Part shown: one piece after another, positions 8,016 to 14,680 of the stretch
How positions within the stretch are numbered: the first letter of the stretch is position 1
How the letters are laid out: each line of letters begins with the position of its first letter
Origin: Arthrobacter sp. U41
GTDB lineage: Bacteria; Actinomycetota; Actinomycetes; Actinomycetales; Micrococcaceae
Direction of reading: 5' to 3'
Length of the DNA stretch: 40,821 nt
NCBI RefSeq assembly: GCF_007679325.1
Contig: NZ_VEGI01000005.1
Span: 1-40,821 of the forward strand
Program-made: the position numbers and the translations under genes
Notes under the pieces: generated by a model
Told to the model about the DNA's origin: nothing
Database searches by the model: none
Seen by the model: only the letters and a program-made list of their open reading frames with translations

Positions 8016-8228
8016 TCAGCCTCGTGAAGACTCGCTGGGTGGACGCTCATCGTTGGCTGCGGCGTTCTGCATCCCGAGGATGTGGAACGTGATCCCAATA
8101 GTGAAGAACGCCATCCAGGCCGTGGTTCCCAGAAATATCATTGCGATCGCAACGGCAGCGAAAACGATCCCGATCGGCAGGAAAGCCGCGCCCCTGGTTC
8201 TCTTCACTCGGCCGTTCGACGCCGACAT
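8016..8228 (-). CDS. Small membrane protein with two hydrophobic segments (70 aa)
   Basis: From ATG 8228, with GAGGG about 7 nt upstream, the product is MSASNGRVKRTRGAAFLPIG and on. A basic N-terminus precedes two adjacent hydrophobic segments (FLPIGIVFAAVAIAMIFLG and WMAFFTIGITFHILGM), then an acidic/serine tail. An earlier start at 8285 lacks a ribosome-binding site. I recognise no named family; similar small membrane proteins are common in Actinobacteria. It is downstream of the truncated MFS gene on the same strand, separated by an inverted repeat. Confidence 0.7.
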   Translation of the reverse strand: MSASNGRVKRTRGAAFLPIGIVFAAVAIAMIFLGTTAWMAFFTIGITFHILGMQNAAANDERPPSESSRG

Positions 8229-8355
8229 GGGCTTTCCCTCGCCGTTCACTTGGCCGGGGCTACGTCGGCGAACGGAGACCCGCAACGTTCCCGCGAGGAC
8301 AATTTGCCGCGTCTCATTACCTCGACAGTCCTGACCCGCCCTGAAAACCGCCCGA

Positions 8356-8386
8356 CGGTCTCAGTAATCGATCGTTTGTGAGACCG
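8356..8386. promoter_or_regulatory. 8-bp inverted repeat, operator-like
   Basis: CGGTCTCA (8356-8363) and TGAGACCG (8379-8386) are perfect complements, with a 15-nt spacer containing ATCGATCG. It sits between the truncated efflux gene and the small membrane gene. The layout resembles a TetR-type operator, but no TetR gene is in the window. It could also be a weak terminator hairpin. Confidence 0.4.
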
Positions 8387-8400
8387 ATCCCTGCCGTGCC

Positions 8401-8808
8401 CTATTCCTTGCGCATCCCGCCGGTGGAGGTTTGCGGAGCTGGCTGTTTGCTTTTATGGCTTGCCTCGGGAGTAGCCGCTTGGGTGGTTTCCTTTTGGCGG
8501 CCGGCGTTGATGATCAGCGCTGTGATAAGCGCCGATGCCGCGAGAAGGATGGCCGCGATGAAAAGCGCCGTCGTATAGCCACTCGTGAGTGCAGGGCTGG
8601 CTGTTGCGTTTGCTGCAGCGTCTCTAGAGGCGCGTGAGGTGTACAGCGCTGTCAGTGCGTCGGGGAGCCTGTATTCGGTGATGCTTACGGAGATTGTGGT
8701 GAGCACTGCAACGCCAAGGGCGACGCCGATCTGCTGGGCGGAGTTCAGTTGCGCTGACGCGATGCCGGATTCCTGGGCTGGGATGCCGGGCAAGCTTATT
8801 GCCTTCAC
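8401..8808 (-). pseudogene. 5'-truncated DHA2-type MFS efflux transporter
   Basis: Only about 135 residues remain. GIPAQESGIASAQLNSAQQIGVALGVAVL is the conserved segment before the last helices of EmrB/QacA-type drug:proton antiporters, and LTSGYTTALFIAAILLAASALITALII is the final helix. A full-length family member has about 450-550 residues, so the first twelve or so helices are missing. Just upstream (32 bp) is the end of an ArsR-family gene. A GTG at 8808 could start the remnant, but a working transporter is not expected. It marks deletion or rearrangement inside the candidate island. Confidence 0.8.
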
Positions 8809-8840
8809 TCACTTTTCCCGCGACAGGAGGTTGGGAAGGC

Positions 8841-9179
8841 TTAGAGGGACGTGGCCACGGAGGACCGGAACCGGTCGATGGCCGCCTCGTTGCGGGCGAA
8901 GTACGTCCACTGTCCAATGCGAGTGGTCTGCACGAGGTCCGCGTCTGCGAGGGTAGCCATGAACTGCGAGGCGGTGGACTGGGAGACCTCGCAACGCTTC
9001 CTGATGCTTGAGACGCACACCCCGTAGCGTGTGGCGTCGACTTTCTGTTCTTCGAAATTCTTCACGGGGTCGCGGAGCCACTGCAGGATCGCCAGGCGGT
9101 GTGGGTTGGAGAGCGCGCGCAGTGCTGCAAGCAGCTCATCCTGCTGGAGCTGGGTTCCGGGGTTCTCATCTGTAGGCAC
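8841..9179 (-). CDS. ArsR/SmtB-family winged-helix transcriptional regulator
   Basis: The 112-residue protein has the ArsR fold. LLAALRALSNPHRLAILQWLRDP is the first helices, CEVSQSTASQFMATLADADLVQTTRIG the recognition helix and turn, and WTYFARNEAAIDRF the wing. The one internal CVSSIRKRC pair could sense metal or redox state but does not match a classic ELCVC motif, so the signal is unknown. It starts at GTG 9179, with GGAG very close upstream. It is divergent from an alpha/beta hydrolase over an AT-rich gap, so it probably controls that gene and itself. Confidence 0.88.
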   Translation of the reverse strand: MPTDENPGTQLQQDELLAALRALSNPHRLAILQWLRDPVKNFEEQKVDATRYGVCVSSIRKRCEVSQSTASQFMATLADADLVQTTRIGQWTYFARNEAAIDRFRSSVATSL

Positions 9180-9265
9180 TCCATAAGGCTACCTCAAAAT
9201 CGTTATATCGCAATTTACCGATGAACCTGCTAAAACTTAAACCAACCCCCTCGAAAGGAACGAAC
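9180..9265. promoter_or_regulatory. Divergent ArsR/hydrolase promoter region
   Basis: The 86-bp gap is much more AT-rich than its surroundings. It holds an imperfect dyad (AATCGTTAT / ATCGCAATT, about 6 of 9 positions symmetric) near 9196-9213. An ArsR-type operator controlling both directions is likely by position; this is inference. AAAGGA precedes the hydrolase ATG. Confidence 0.45.
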
Positions 9266-10192
9266 ATGCCTATCACCACAGAAGTTTCCACCGCTGTTCA
9301 CAGCTGGAGCTCCAGCCTGGCCGCCCTTCCCCCACTGCTCCGCGGAGAACCGTCGGACACGACCCTCGATGAACTGCGCACCGCATACGACGAGATGCTG
9401 GCCGCCCATCCCACCCCGGAAGGGGTCACCATCGAAGAGGTGGACATGGGAGGGATCCCAGGGATCGTGGTGACGCCCGAGACCGTGGAGGACAACCGGG
9501 CCCTTTTCTACATCCACGGCGGTGCTTACATCGTCGGCAGCCCGGCGGGCTACCACGGCCTTGCCGGAAACTTTGCAGTTCGACTAAACGCCCGGGTGTT
9601 CCTGCCGCACTACCGGCTGGCTCCGGAACACCCCTTCCCCACGCCGATCAACGACACCGTCGACGCGTACCGTTGGCTGCTGGAGCAGGGTCAGGACCCG
9701 AAGCGTCTGATGGTCGCAGGTGATTCGGCCGGCGGCGCCATGACAGTCACGGTGATGATCAAGGCTCGCAATTTGGGGTTGCCGCTGCCGGCAGCCGGGG
9801 TTGCCCTGTCACCCTGGGCGAACCTGGAGCACACAGGCGCGTCGATGACCAACCGGGAAGGGCTCGACCCGCTGAACAGCAAGGCCGTCCTGGACCTGCT
9901 GGCACGCAGCTTCCTAGGCGGGGCACTGCCGAATAACCCGGACGCATCCCCGGTCTTCGCCGACGTCCGCGGACTGCCCCCGATCCTGGTCACAATCGGG
10001 GAGAATGAACTCATGCTCAGCGACGCAGTCCGGCTCGCCGGGCACCTGGCCGAGAATCGCGTGCGAGTGAGCCTGGACGTCTGGCCCGAGATGTTCCACG
10101 TCTGGCACATGCACCAAGACCGGCTCCCCGAGGGGCGCAAGGCCCTCGACGACGCGGCCCGGTTCCTGCTCGAGGCGCTGCCCGCCCGGTAG
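9266..10192 (+). CDS. Alpha/beta hydrolase, HSL-type esterase
   Basis: The 308-residue protein belongs to the hormone-sensitive-lipase-like esterases. HGGAY (H84-G86) is the oxyanion-hole motif, GDSAGG places the nucleophile at S154, and D253 (SDAVRLAG) and H278 (MFHVWHM) complete the likely triad. FLPHYRLAPEHPFP is also diagnostic of the family. There is no signal peptide, so it is cytoplasmic and probably acts on short-chain esters. ATG 9266 has AAAGGA 6 nt upstream; an in-frame ATG at 9221 lacks a site. It is divergent from arsR-family gene and followed by a hairpin at 10245-10278. Substrate unknown; detoxification is possible. Confidence 0.9.
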   Translation: MPITTEVSTAVHSWSSSLAALPPLLRGEPSDTTLDELRTAYDEMLAAHPTPEGVTIEEVDMGGIPGIVVTPETVEDNRALFYIHGGAYIVGSPAGYHGLAGNFAVRLNARVFLPHYRLAPEHPFPTPINDTVDAYRWLLEQGQDPKRLMVAGDSAGGAMTVTVMIKARNLGLPLPAAGVALSPWANLEHTGASMTNREGLDPLNSKAVLDLLARSFLGGALPNNPDASPVFADVRGLPPILVTIGENELMLSDAVRLAGHLAENRVRVSLDVWPEMFHVWHMHQDRLPEGRKALDDAARFLLEALPAR

Positions 10193-10431
10193 GGACATCA
10201 ACCGGGCGCCGTTGAGGCGCACTGCAAGATGAGCAACCCCAGATCGTCAGCCCGATCCAATAAAGGGTCGGGCTGACGTGTTCGACGTCGTGAGCGACGA
10301 CGGGCCCCACCTGCCCATGCAGCAATGAAAAGCAACACGATGTCCACGCCACCAAGATCGACCAACTACTGGCCTTCCAGCGTGCCGACCGGGCACCGCC
10401 CCGGGCTCAAGGAAGCGCTGGCCGTCTGACT
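10193..10431. other. Intergenic with a hairpin and possible coding remnant
   Basis: Beyond the hairpin (10245-10278), a short plus-strand frame reads TKIDQLLAFQRADRAPPRAQ, which looks like part of a protein but has no start. It may be a gene remnant at the edge of the island. No family was recognised. Confidence 0.35.
10245..10278 (+). terminator. 11-bp hairpin after the hydrolase gene
   Basis: CGTCAGCCCGA (10245-10255) pairs with TCGGGCTGACG (10268-10278) around a 12-nt loop. It lies 52 nt past the hydrolase stop. No U-tract follows, so it may stabilise the 3' end or act as a weak terminator. Confidence 0.55.
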
Positions 10432-10748
10432 GTCAACAAACCGCACCAAGTCATGCACTTACCTGGCAGCGGCGCCATCAACAGTCATGACATCAACAAA
10501 TACAGACCAGCAAAGGCAGCGCCGCTCCCCCAGCCAGCGTCCAGTCAGGCAGTTAGCAGCGTTCCCGGCCATGAACGAGTAAGCAGCACCACCGCTGCCG
10601 GAAATCAAGAGAAGGAGCCGCCGGGCACAGCAACGGCCACCAACAAAAAAGGCCCCTGAAGGGGCCCATAAGTGAACAGTTTGTGCACACTCAGAGGCCC
10701 TCAGGCCCCTGAACAGGGAAAACACGTGCCCGAGGTGGGACTCGAACC
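10432..10748. repeat. Right copy of tRNA-Leu 3'-flank direct repeat
   Basis: It begins GTCAACAAA and ends within the intact tRNA-Leu (10727-10748). It contains the tRNA terminator (10644-10667) and TTTGTGCACAC. It is about 85% identical to 7148-7468. Confidence 0.85.
10644..10667 (-). terminator. Rho-independent terminator of tRNA-Leu
   Basis: On the minus strand GGGCCCC-TTCA-GGGGCC is followed by TTTTTT. It lies about 60 nt past the tRNA 3' end, in the tRNA direction. The left repeat copy has lost this structure. Confidence 0.8.
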
Positions 10749-10808
10749 CACACACCTTTCGATACCGCATTTTGAGTGCGGCGCGTCTGCCAATTCCGCC
10801 ACTCGGGC
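10727..10808 (-). tRNA. tRNA-Leu (anticodon CAA)
   Basis: 82 nt. The acceptor arms GCCCGAG and CTCGGGC pair perfectly, with discriminator A. The anticodon stem CCGCA/TGCGG encloses loop CTCAAAA, giving anticodon CAA, which reads UUG. A long variable arm (type II) and the T-arm GGGTTCGAGTCCC fit leucine. CCA is not encoded. It is the likely target of the repeat/insert arrangement to its left. Confidence 0.95.
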
Positions 10809-11013
10809 GCGGAGTACACCAGTTTAACAATCGCTCAACCACAGTGCTGTGAGCAACGCGATCGCTTCCGGTGCGCGAAATTACTCTACATGCAGATAGG
10901 CTGAATTCCAGAATCGCGCCAGTGACGCCGCATCGAACCAGTCCGGTCCAAGTACACCAGCGGACAGAACCTAAGATGGTCTAGTTCCCGCCGTACCTTT
11001 CCAAGGAGTTCCC

Positions 11014-11619
11014 GTGTCAGAACAGACGGAGTCAAACCCCACAACCACGCCGGCGCGCCGCGTGGTTGTCGCCGAGGACGAGACCCTCATCCGCCTCGAC
11101 ATCATCGAGATCCTGCGGGGCGAAGGCTACGACGTCGTCGGCGAAGCGGACAACGGCGAAAAAGCCGTTCAGCTCGCCGAAGAACTCAAGCCGGACTTGG
11201 TCCTGATGGACGTCAAGATGCCTGTCATGGACGGCATTTCCGCTGCCGAGAAGATCGTCAAGGCGCGGATCGCCCCGGTGGTCCTGCTGACCGCTTTCAG
11301 CCAGAAGGAACTCGTCGAGCGCGCCCGCGACGCCGGCGCCATGGCCTACGTTGTGAAGCCGTTTACCCCCGCGGACCTGATCCCCGCGCTGGAAATCGCT
11401 CTCTCCCGCCATGAGGAAATCAAGGCCCTCGAAAGTGAGGTGACCGACCTGCAGGAGCAGTTCGCCACCCGCAAGCTCGTGGAACGCGCCAAGAGTCTCC
11501 TCACCACCAAGATGGGCCTGACGGAGCCGGAGGCGTTCCGCTGGATCCAGAAGACCTCCATGGACCGCCGCCTCAGCATGCGCGAGGTTGCCGAGACCAT
11601 CATCAACCAGGTCAACTAG
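11014..11619 (+). CDS. pdtaR: ANTAR response regulator, PdtaR type
   Basis: The 201-residue protein has a receiver domain (residues about 16-130) with acidic pocket ED (E21-D22), phospho-acceptor D66 in LVLMDVKMPVMDG, LLTAF and KPF. An ANTAR domain follows (about 140-198: EQFATRKLVERAKSLLTTKMGLTEPEAFRWIQKTSMDRRLSMREVAETI). It matches mycobacterial PdtaR (Rv1626), the output partner of histidine kinase PdtaS; the kinase is not in the window. It binds RNA hairpins after phosphorylation. Start GTG 11014 has AAGGAG 6 nt upstream. A TAAGAT -10 element is likely near 10972. A strong terminator follows. Confidence 0.92.
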   Translation: MSEQTESNPTTTPARRVVVAEDETLIRLDIIEILRGEGYDVVGEADNGEKAVQLAEELKPDLVLMDVKMPVMDGISAAEKIVKARIAPVVLLTAFSQKELVERARDAGAMAYVVKPFTPADLIPALEIALSRHEEIKALESEVTDLQEQFATRKLVERAKSLLTTKMGLTEPEAFRWIQKTSMDRRLSMREVAETIINQVN

Positions 11620-11631
11620 GACGCATCTCCC

Positions 11632-11673
11632 CCGGGTCCGGGAGGCCGCTCACGCGCGGCCTCCCGGACCCGG
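11632..11673. terminator. 18-bp perfect hairpin between convergent genes
   Basis: An 18-bp GC-rich stem (11632-11649 with 11656-11673) encloses a 6-nt loop. It lies 12 nt after the pdtaR stop and 11 nt before the end of the convergent DUF202 gene. It probably terminates both, despite lacking a long U-tract. Confidence 0.8.
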
Positions 11674-11684
11674 CACGTTAACCG

Positions 11685-12068
11685 CTAGTACGTTATCCGC
11701 TGGCCGAGTTGCACCGCGGCCGCAAGCGCCATGATTCCGCCGGCAACTGTGGCAACGGCCAGTGCGGCAGGCAAGGCTCCCCCGCTGAGGGCGACCCTGT
11801 CGCTGTCGGACGTCGTGAGGATCGTGTGAATCCGGCGGTACCGCCGCTGGGAGACAATCAGCGCCACAAGGGACACGGCAGCGCCCAGCGCGGCCGGAAC
11901 AAGTGCCCATAAACCCAGGACCTCCGGGAGGATGCGGAGCGCCGCCAGGGATCCGACGGCGACCGCCAGCGCCATCCGGCGCCAGGCAAGAGCGGTCCGC
12001 TCCGGCTGCAGGCCAGCGTCGAAGGGCCGGTGACTCCGGTCGGGCGCGTCCCCAGGACCGCCGGCCAT
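11685..12068 (-). CDS. DUF202 family membrane protein
   Basis: 127 residues. The N-terminal QPERTALAWRRMALAVAVGSLAALR is the DUF202 signature (ERTxLAWxRT-like) at the start of TM1. Further segments are LWALVPAALGAAVSLVALIV and LAVATVAGGIMALAAAVQL. The start overlaps the stop of the upstream DUF202 gene by one base (TGATG), so the two are translationally coupled and may form a heteromer. Function of DUF202 is unknown. Confidence 0.85.
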   Translation of the reverse strand: MAGGPGDAPDRSHRPFDAGLQPERTALAWRRMALAVAVGSLAALRILPEVLGLWALVPAALGAAVSLVALIVSQRRYRRIHTILTTSDSDRVALSGGALPAALAVATVAGGIMALAAAVQLGQRITY

Positions 12069-12436
12069 CAGGCGAGGACAACCGCGAGGACCACCAGGAT
12101 CCCTGCCACGGAGACGGCCGCCCCGATCGGGAATGCCAGGCGGGCGGCCGGTAGCGGCCTGTCGAGGCGCAGGGCACGCTCGATCTGCATCCAGCCGAAC
12201 CAGGCCTGCACGGGCGCGGCGATGCCGGCGACGATGAGGACTATGGAGGCCGAAAGTCGCAACCCGTCCTGCAGGTTCAACCCCAGCGCTTCCAAGGCAA
12301 CGCCGCTGGCAATCAGCGCCAGGGAGGTCCGTATCCAGGCCAGATACGTGCGTTCATTGGCGAGGCTGAACCGGGCGTCCGGATCTGATCCCTGGGAATA
12401 CAGTGCTGCCGGAAATCGTCTCGTTGCGTCAGTCAT
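12068..12436 (-). CDS. DUF202/YidH-family membrane protein
   Basis: 122 residues. RFSLANERTYLAWIRTSLALIASGVALEAL is the canonical YidH/DUF202 motif spanning TM1. Two more helices follow (LRLSASIVLIVAGIAAPVQAWFGW and LAFPIGAAVSVAGILVVLAVVLA). It is first in a two-gene operon with the next DUF202 gene and divergent from the DUF302 gene 143 bp away. E. coli YidH has no firmly known role. Confidence 0.88.
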   Translation of the reverse strand: MTDATRRFPAALYSQGSDPDARFSLANERTYLAWIRTSLALIASGVALEALGLNLQDGLRLSASIVLIVAGIAAPVQAWFGWMQIERALRLDRPLPAARLAFPIGAAVSVAGILVVLAVVLA

Positions 12437-12539
12437 GGCACTTTCAGGTCGAAGGGAGTCCGCCGGGGCCGCTCAGTCTTTTCAAGCAGGCACCGGGGAC
12501 ACTTCGAGCATTGCAGATTCCGACCGGGGTAGTCAAACA

Positions 12540-12549
12540 CCCCCGGGGG
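12540..12549. promoter_or_regulatory. CsoR-like palindrome in the DUF302 promoter
   Basis: The perfect core CCCCCGGGGG is flanked by ACA on the left and TAT on the right, giving a near-perfect ACACCCCC-GGGGGTAT dyad. It overlaps a likely -10 element (TATACT, 12550-12555). It resembles the G-tract operators of CsoR/RcnR/CstR-type metal or persulfide regulators. No such regulator is in the window, so the reading is inference. Confidence 0.5.
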
Positions 12550-12579
12550 TATACTCTTAGGTATCGAAAGGAGCCCCGT

Positions 12580-13020
12580 ATGAGCTACACCCACACCGTA
12601 ACTGTTCCCCTTGGCTGGGAGGAGGCCGTCCAGAAGACCCGCGACGCCCTGGCCGAACAAGGCTTCGGCATCCTGTCCGAAATCAACGTCCGCGCCACCT
12701 TCGAGGCCAAGCTCGGCGCTGACGCGGCCGGCGCTGTCGGCGACTACGTCATCCTCGGTGCCTGCAACCCGGCGCTGGCCAGCCGAGCCCTTTCGGCTGA
12801 ACCCGAGCTCGGCGCGCTGCTGCCCTGCAACGTTGTGGTCCGCCGTGGCAGGGACGACGTCGTCACGACCATCAACGCCATCGACCCCCAGACCATGGTT
12901 CAGCTCAGCGACAGCGCGGCAGTCCAGGACGTGGCCAACGACGCAGACACCCGGCTGCAGAGAGCCCTTGCCAGCCTCAGCGAATCCGGGGCAGCGGCGG
13001 GTGCCACGCCGCAGGTGTAA
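12580..13020 (+). CDS. DUF302 domain protein
   Basis: 146 residues. MSYTHTVTVPLGWEEAVQKTRDALAEQGFGILSEINVRATFEAKLG is the typical DUF302 opening. It is followed by YVILGACNPALASRAL and LLPCNVVVRR, with the conserved Cys in each. DUF302 is a small alpha/beta fold often next to metal, thiosulfate or cytochrome genes. ATG 12580 has AAAGGAG 7 nt upstream. The CsoR-like palindrome suggests induction by copper or sulfur species. It is divergent from a DUF202 pair. A terminator follows, shared with pyk. Confidence 0.9.
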   Translation: MSYTHTVTVPLGWEEAVQKTRDALAEQGFGILSEINVRATFEAKLGADAAGAVGDYVILGACNPALASRALSAEPELGALLPCNVVVRRGRDDVVTTINAIDPQTMVQLSDSAAVQDVANDADTRLQRALASLSESGAAAGATPQV

Positions 13021-13041
13021 CCGGCCGAAGACGAAAGACAG

Positions 13042-13088
13042 AAGGGAGGGTCCCCGCCGCGCAAAGCGCGTGGCGGGGACCCTCCCTT
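13042..13088. terminator. Bidirectional terminator between DUF302 gene and pyk
   Basis: The 17-bp stem (13042-13058 with 13072-13088) encloses a GCGC-AAA-GCGC inner hairpin. It ends in TTT on the plus strand and lies between two convergent stops. Confidence 0.85.
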
Positions 13089-13107
13089 TGTGTCCGGGTC
13101 CGCGGAA

Positions 13108-14607
13108 CTAGACCTTGGTGCTCCGCTTCTTCTTTTCGGGCCAGGGCCCGAGCTTGTCCTTGGCAACCTCGGCTTCGCCGGTGCTGCCGGCGTCGGCCAG
13201 GTCGCCCACCTTGTGGACCTTCAGCATGTTCGTGGAACCGGCCTTTCCGGGAGGCGAACCAGCGGCGATAACCACCATGTCGCCGTCCTCGACCAGGTCC
13301 AGACTCAGCAGGCTGCGGTCCACCTGGGCAGTCATCTCATCCGTGTGGCCCACCATGGGGACCAGAACCGGCTGGATGCCCCAGGTCAGCGCGAGCTGGT
13401 TCCAGACGTGCTCCACCGGGGTGAAGGCAAACACCGGCCGGACCGGGCGCAGGCGCGAGAGGCGGCGGGCGGAGTCACCGGACTGGGTGAAGGTACAGAT
13501 GTACTTCGCATCCAGCTGGTCGGCGATTTCGACGGCGGCACGGGTAATGGCGCCGCCGCGGGTCTTGGGCTTGGTGCCCAGCGGGGGGACGCGCTCCAGG
13601 CCGTGGACCTCGGTGGACTCGATGATCCGGGCCATGGTCTTCACGGTCTCGATCGGGAACTTGCCAACGCTGGTCTCGCCCGAGAGCATCACTGCGTCGG
13701 CGCCGTCGAGCACGGCGTTGGCGCAGTCGGAAGCCTCGGCGCGGGTGGGGCGCGGGTTGTCGATCATGGATTCGAGCACCTGCGTGGCCACGATGACCGG
13801 CTTGGCCCAGCGGCGGGCCAGTTCAACGGCGCGCTTCTGGACGATCGGGACTTCCTCGAGCGGAAGTTCCACGCCGAGGTCGCCACGGGCCACCATGATG
13901 GCGTCGAAGGCATCGATGATCTCGGGGAGCTGCTCCACGGCCTGCGGCTTTTCGATCTTGGCGATCACCGGCACGCGGCGGCCTTCTTCGTCCATGATCT
14001 CGTGGACGCGCTTGATGTCCGAGGCATCTCGGACGAAGGAGAGGGCCACCATGTCCACGCCGCGGCGCATGGCCCAGCGGAGATCGTCCTCGTCCTTTTC
14101 GCTCAGCGCCGGAACGTTGACGGCAACACCGGGCAGGTTAATGCCCTTGTTGTTCGACACGTAGCCGCCCACGATCACCTGGGCGACCACCTTGACGTCG
14201 TCGACGTCGATGGCGCGCAGCGCCACCTTGCCGTCGTCGATCAGGAGGGCGTCTCCCGGGTTGACGTCCTCGGTGAGGCTCTTTAGCGTCGTGGAGCAGA
14301 TGTCCTTGGTGCCCGGGACATCTTCGGTGGTGATGGTGAAGGTGTCGCCGACGGCGAGGAGGTGCGGTCCGTCCACGAACCGGCCGAGGCGGATCTTGGG
14401 GCCCTGGAGGTCGGCCATCACGGCGACGGCCTTGCCGAGCTGCCCTGCTGCCTTGCGGACGTTCTCGTACGTGTTGTCATGCACGGAGTAGTCGCCGTGG
14501 CTCATGTTCATGCGTGCCACGTCGACGCCGGCTTCCAGCACAGCGAGAGTGTTCTCGTAGCTTGCGATTGCCGGTCCGAACGTGGCCACGATTTTAGCGC
14601 GTCTCAT
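13108..14607 (-). CDS. pyk: Pyruvate kinase
   Basis: The 499-residue protein is full length. MRRAKIVATFGPA, then MNMSHGDY, is the N-terminal barrel and adenine/ADP region. VIAKIEKPQAVEQLPEI carries the catalytic lysine, MVARGDLGVELP the Mg/Mn site and KPVIVATQVLESM the active-site threonine strand. The C-terminal domain (about 350-475) follows. It makes pyruvate and ATP from PEP and ADP. The start ATG has GGTAGG about 5 nt upstream. gltD ends 73 bp upstream on the same strand, so it may be read through from gltBD or have its own promoter. Confidence 0.97.
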   Translation of the reverse strand: MRRAKIVATFGPAIASYENTLAVLEAGVDVARMNMSHGDYSVHDNTYENVRKAAGQLGKAVAVMADLQGPKIRLGRFVDGPHLLAVGDTFTITTEDVPGTKDICSTTLKSLTEDVNPGDALLIDDGKVALRAIDVDDVKVVAQVIVGGYVSNNKGINLPGVAVNVPALSEKDEDDLRWAMRRGVDMVALSFVRDASDIKRVHEIMDEEGRRVPVIAKIEKPQAVEQLPEIIDAFDAIMVARGDLGVELPLEEVPIVQKRAVELARRWAKPVIVATQVLESMIDNPRPTRAEASDCANAVLDGADAVMLSGETSVGKFPIETVKTMARIIESTEVHGLERVPPLGTKPKTRGGAITRAAVEIADQLDAKYICTFTQSGDSARRLSRLRPVRPVFAFTPVEHVWNQLALTWGIQPVLVPMVGHTDEMTAQVDRSLLSLDLVEDGDMVVIAAGSPPGKAGSTNMLKVHKVGDLADAGSTGEAEVAKDKLGPWPEKKKRSTKV

Positions 14608-14680
14608 ATACCTACCCTAGTAGTCGATTGCATTGATGAAGTTATTGGCGGAATGTAACAGCGGCCAGGCCGGAGGGGCT

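Larger units (their letters stand above)
7148..10808. mobile_element. Candidate tRNA-Leu-associated genomic island
   Basis: Two direct repeats of about 320 bp (7148-7468 and 10432-10748, roughly 85% identical by eye) flank about 3 kb. Both end in the 3' 22 bp of tRNA-Leu. The right copy continues into an intact tRNA; the left continues into a tRNA remnant. Cargo includes a truncated efflux gene, ArsR regulator, hydrolase and small membrane protein. tRNA 3' ends are classic attachment sites. No integrase is visible, so this may instead be an old segmental duplication of the tRNA locus. Confidence 0.4.

Noticed and set aside
11632..11673. Hexaloop hairpin near pdtaR considered as an ANTAR RNA target
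   Set aside because: ANTAR targets are paired hairpins whose six-base loops have A at position 1 and G at 4. This single hairpin's loop does not fit on either strand, and it is placed as a terminator.
12543..12554. CCGGGGGTATAC shared with the ribD leader near 35783
   Set aside because: The second site lacks the matching C-tract arm, so it is not a second CsoR-like palindrome; probably chance in GC-rich DNA.
13090..14286. Long plus-strand reading frame (398 codons) opposite pyk
   Set aside because: It is the antisense shadow of a highly conserved enzyme in high-GC DNA; it has no ribosome-binding site and a histidine/glycine-rich, non-protein-like sequence.
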